Shown here: positions 60,383 through 64,000 of the stretch, one piece after another
How the letters are laid out: the number at the start of each line of letters is the position of its first letter
Position numbering within the stretch: position 1 is the stretch's first letter
Assembly (NCBI GenBank): GCA_024449915.1
Contig: JAMZAV010004984.1
Location: 1 to 64,000, forward strand
DNA: 64,000 bases
Direction: 5' to 3'
Source: Sweltsa coloradensis
Taxonomy: Eukaryota > Arthropoda > Insecta > Plecoptera > Chloroperlidae
The notes under the pieces: model-generated
What the model was told of the DNA's origin: nothing
Seen by the model: only the letters and a program-made list of their open reading frames with translations
The model's database searches: none
Program-made: the position numbers and the translations under genes

Positions 60383-60640
60383 GGAGATGAGAAGTGATTG
60401 GCTGAAAACTATGTTATCTTTCAGTAATGACAGCAACGTGGCAGTCTTCTGTTTGATTTATGTCATGGCTCTCAACAATCACAATATTAGCTGTTTAGTA
60501 AGAGTTTGTCTAAGGCCCCGATAGCTCAGTTGGTAGACATCGGTTCGAAGAGCTGGAGGTTCTGGGTTCCATCCCCAGTCGGGGCAAACTTTTACGACAA
60601 TTGTTATCATTCAATAATAACAATTATAATAAAACTATCT
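60383..60640 (+). repeat. SINE-like repeat S1, best copy, containing a tRNA-like fold
   Basis: The upstream part (GATGAGAAGTGATTGG, CAGTAATGACAGCA, CTTCTGTTTGATTTATG) matches 35,290-35,512 in inverted orientation. At 60,515-60,586 GCCCCGATAGCTCAGTTGG and CCCCAGTCGGGGC form a 7-bp acceptor stem with A box and a TTCTGGGTTCCATCCCCAG T arm. The D arm lacks a base (GTAGACATCGG), and the anticodon arm does not pair well. So it is a tRNA-derived repeat rather than a tRNA gene. The tail AAACTTTTACGACAATTG is shared with 28.3 kb. Confidence 0.65.
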
Positions 60641-60644
60641 ATTT

Positions 60645-61200
60645 TTAAAGTAGCACACAACTGACTCGATAAGGATATTAATAGAATTACATAGAATATC
60701 ATTTAACTCTTTTTTGGGGTCTTATAACCTGGCAGCGGTAAAAAATACACATTGCATTTGGCGGACTAATGGTACAATTTGAAACATTTTAACCCCTCTT
60801 CTCAACCACTTGCAAATTATTAACGCCAACTCCAGGAACGATTACACCCGGGAAAGTTTATGATTGTTAAGAAAGTAATCTCTATCCATCGCCGGCCATC
60901 AATATCTAATGGCAGTAGACCTACCCTAGACTCGTTACTTTCTTTTAGCGGGGAGTAATTTAATCAAGGAGTTCGATGGTTTGGTGTGAGGCAGACTTTT
61001 CGACTATCGGGATATAAATAACATCGTACAGTGAAAGCGAATGCTTGTTGGTAGCTGAGTAATTTAGATCAGTAGAATAAGTGATATATGAAGCAATATA
61101 CAACAAGAACGGAAGACTTACACTCATTGTTTATGTGTATGTAAGAAAATTTAATTTGTTTATCATTCCCCATTTACAAATTATTAAATATTTTTCAGGT
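60645..61200. other. Unassigned AT-rich DNA
   Basis: Nothing recognised between repeat S1 and the 52-bp minisatellite. Confidence 0.2.
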
Positions 61201-61220
61201 CGGGTAGAGCATTAGCTTGT

Positions 61221-61485
61221 CTAGTTGCCGGGGAGCTGACGCACTCTGTAGCTTGCTTATCAAGTCCCCTTCTGTTGTTGCCGGGGAGCTGACGCAGTCT
61301 GCAGCTTGCTTATCAAGTCCTCTGTCTAGTTGCCGGGGAGCTGACGCAGTCTGCAGCTTGCTTATCAAGTCCTCTGTCTAGTTGCCGGGGAGCTGACGCA
61401 CTCTGCTGCTTGCTTATCAAGACCTCTGTCTAGTTGCCGGGGAGCTGACGCACACTGCAGCTTGCCTAGAAAGTCCTCTGGTCGT
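61221..61485 (+). repeat. 52-bp minisatellite, five copies
   Basis: GTTGCCGGGGAGCTGACGC lies at 61,224, 61,277, 61,329, 61,381 and 61,433. Units share GCAGCTTGCTTATCAAGTCC. The last copy is the most diverged. Confidence 0.95.
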
Positions 61486-62635
61486 CCCACCATCTCTGCC
61501 CTCTACTGAATTTCATTTGTTAATTCAATCTTTATTTTGGTATTTCTTTTAACCATTATATATTTTAGATATTAATGTGATTTGAATTTATCGTGGGCAA
61601 CCTGTCCACGGACAATTTTATGACCGCTTTCATATGACTTATTAGGTATTTTGGTCTAGAATACGACCAAGAAAAAATTTGGAGACAACTTTTACAAATG
61701 ACAACAGCATTTAATGCTAGGAGAAAGCTAGCTATTTGTAAACAGTGTATTTGGTTTGAAGAATGACATAAAATGTATGCAATAATGCTAATGACAAGTA
61801 CAATAATTGAACAAAATCATATTTATTAAATAAATATCAAATTTTTTCCTTTTCTGAAATTTTCAAAATTGATTTGGCTCGTAACATTATGTTTTGTGAT
61901 TATTAACATAGCACACATTTCCATATGTTCTTGCCTAAATTTAGTTATCGATAAGAAAAATTTAAAATGTGACTACACGAAATGTAAAATTGCCAAAATT
62001 AGTTGGAGTGTGTGTGATAGATGGCGTCAGTGGCTGTGTACTGGACTGACTGTTTGATCGCTCCTTCTGAACCAGAGGTGGTTTCGGTGCGAACTTCGTA
62101 GGCAGCAACCAACTGCTGAATGAACCTTATAACTTTTGCAATTACACACAAAGTTACCCTATCAGATTTCGATTGCCATTTCTATCTCGGCTGCGTGAAA
62201 CCTTCACCTTATAACTTGGGATATATCGACCGATTCTAGTCGTGAATTGTTTCGTTTCACATTATTCCATTATAGCATAGGAAAAGTGTTTTTGAAGATT
62301 TCAGTTAGTAGATTACTGGAAGATAAAGAATGAGTGTATGCTAAACGGTATTTTTGCCGATGATTCTACAGAACTGTTATGGCCAAACAGTTCATTCTCT
62401 TTATCGAAATTAATTTATAAAACGCAATCGTTTGTAATAAATACAACGTATAATTTATACAATTCATAGCACAATTCCACAAAGGATTTCATAAACATAA
62501 CATATCGCAATGAAATTAAGCGTCAGAGTTTACCACTAGAGTCACAAAAAAGATTACAAACTGCGTGTGTAGAATGTACCTCGATAATATAGATATTTTA
62601 CATGAAGATCAATCCAGAAATTACAAAATCCATTT
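61486..62635. other. Unassigned AT-rich DNA
   Basis: Nothing recognised. Confidence 0.2.
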
Positions 62636-62710
62636 CAGAGGGGTTTCGAACCCAGGTTTTCCAATTGCCGGTCATATGCTTTACCCCTAAGCTATTGAGG
62701 CGGTTTAATT
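62636..62710 (-). repeat. tRNA-like SINE head
   Basis: On the minus strand CCTCAATAGCTTAGGGGTAA (A box) and ACCTGGGTTCGAAACCCC (B box and T arm) are separated by about 30 bases. The ends do not form a clean acceptor stem. Confidence 0.5.
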
Positions 62711-64000
62711 AATAACTTCTCGATTGTTGGTGCTTATTTATTAAAGGTTCACCGAAGCATGGGTAGTTTGGGAAAATGCTCTGCTGTGGATAAAATTTAA
62801 GATACCTTGGAGGAACAAGCGGTACAACTAATTCTGGTTTGTTGTAAGAACATGTTTTAGAATACTTATTTTCATAAGCAGTGTAATTAAATTACTTATA
62901 AGATACTTTCAAGTGGAATTAATTGTTTTATCGTGACGTCGTGACATATTTCTCAAATAAACAGAACATATTATTAACAAAGCTAAGCCTTCCTTGCTAT
63001 GTCAAGCTATGGCAGGCCCTACCCCAGCCCACACTTCTGCTTTTAGTCATGTTTTGAATTGTTGGCTACAACTTACTAACAATCCACACCAGCGATTTGA
63101 CTCAAGCAGGAGATAAGTGTGGGTTCAGTTTGAACGGTGTCAAATGGACATTCATTGAAACATTTACAACGGTCTAATCAAAAGTCGGAACCACATCGAG
63201 ATATAGTAGGTTTTGAACAGGTTTTCAAAATTACACGATTTATTTCGTACTTTGTGTAATTTGTTTAATCATTTTTTCAAAACAACCCACATATTTGTAT
63301 TTCCCGTCTGACGTCGCTAGAAGAGTACGGGCAGCTTTCACGCCCTAAAGAACGGGCCACACTGAATAGTTCACATCCAAAGTGAAGTATTTTCACTTCA
63401 CACATTCGTAGTTAACAAGTTCACTCTTCTCTCATATTATGAGGCATCCGACACTTGGGGTATGCGTTGTACGTCTGGCGTCTATTGCATTATGCAGGTC
63501 CCGTCTTCGTCGTTAATTCAACTCTGCTAAACATTTTCATGCTAGCTAATAGAAATACAAACGGGTGTACGTGTTGGTGGAACTAGTACGCATACGTGTA
63601 CTGTACGAGAGGCAAGAGGGAGGAATAATGCACGGTTCAGTTCGTAACACGTGGTAAAATTAGTGTAATTTCCCCTCTCCCCCCGTCAGATTAGTTGAAA
63701 ATATTGTAAGTAAATATTCTCTTCACTCTTCCTGTGGGTCTTTCTTGATTGCGGGAAATATGTAACCAAAACTTAACGAGATCTGCAACTAACCGTTTAT
63801 TAATTTTTAATAAGGTTGTTATCGAAAGCAGGATACAAGGTGGAAGTTTTTGTAGCCCCCGGTAATCCTGACTGACATATTTTGTTCAAAGGTTTTCTGC
63901 GGTCGTTAATTCGAGTGCATGGGATTGGGTCCTCTCTAAACGCTTTTGGACTTAACCTTCTCAATCACATAACACCAAAATATCACCTGAAAATGGGCAA
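62711..64000. other. Unassigned DNA
   Basis: No gene or repeat recognised up to the end of the window. Confidence 0.2.

Noticed and set aside
60515..60586. Functional tRNA gene
   Set aside because: Acceptor and T arms are good, but the D arm lacks a base, the anticodon arm pairs poorly, and the segment is inside a dispersed repeat with decayed copies.

Overview
This is an AT-rich stretch of an animal nuclear genome, most likely a marine invertebrate. Mollusc or another lophotrochozoan is a guess, not shown. The evidence is the load of LINE remnants, tRNA-derived SINE-like heads, inverted-repeat elements, minisatellites, (CA)n, (TAG)n and (TAAA)n tracts, GT-AG type splice signals and the lack of any compact gene layout. 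No complete host gene is visible. Only weak single-exon candidates can be pointed to: near 17.9-18.05 kb, at 39.6 kb, and at 43.1 kb, where a signal-peptide-like first exon ends at a GTAAGT donor.

Layout: 1-7.6 kb holds old repeats, a 471-bp tandem duplication and a palindromic MITE-like family. 7.6-11.1 kb is one giant inverted repeat with arms of about 1.7 kb. 12.2-15.1 kb has a decayed LINE pol with RNase H and an old diverged tandem repeat. 15.5-17.1 kb is a palindrome of a dispersed repeat here called R1, followed by a small TA-flanked inverted-repeat element.

The centre is a nest of mobile DNA. A 71-bp satellite (20.75-21.03 and 27.52-27.86 kb) was split by a CR1/L2-like LINE on the minus strand. 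Its ORF2 (931 aa, endonuclease plus reverse transcriptase) is open from end to end. Its ORF1 (SGNH-esterase-like) was in turn hit by a 2,000-bp LTR-type insertion with ATAT target duplication. Next, an R1 copy was split by a 3,752-bp DNA-transposon-like element (29,037-32,788) with 0.8-kb terminal inverted repeats, an 8-bp target duplication and a decayed gene of an uncharacterised invertebrate protein family. This element is the most interesting item in the window.

33-39 kb carries tRNA-like repeats, a GC-rich minisatellite, a 174-bp satellite array with an alternating (dimer) higher-order pattern, and a short CCGAAAGTG-type array. 39-64 kb is mostly unassigned AT-rich DNA with hairpin elements, two direct R1 copies, alternating 147/160-bp repeats, an RTE-like LINE tail, SINE-like elements and a 52-bp minisatellite. 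The repeat called R2 occurs at 1-725 and, inverted, at 58.0-58.7 kb. Repeat names R1-R4 and S1 are local labels used only in this annotation.
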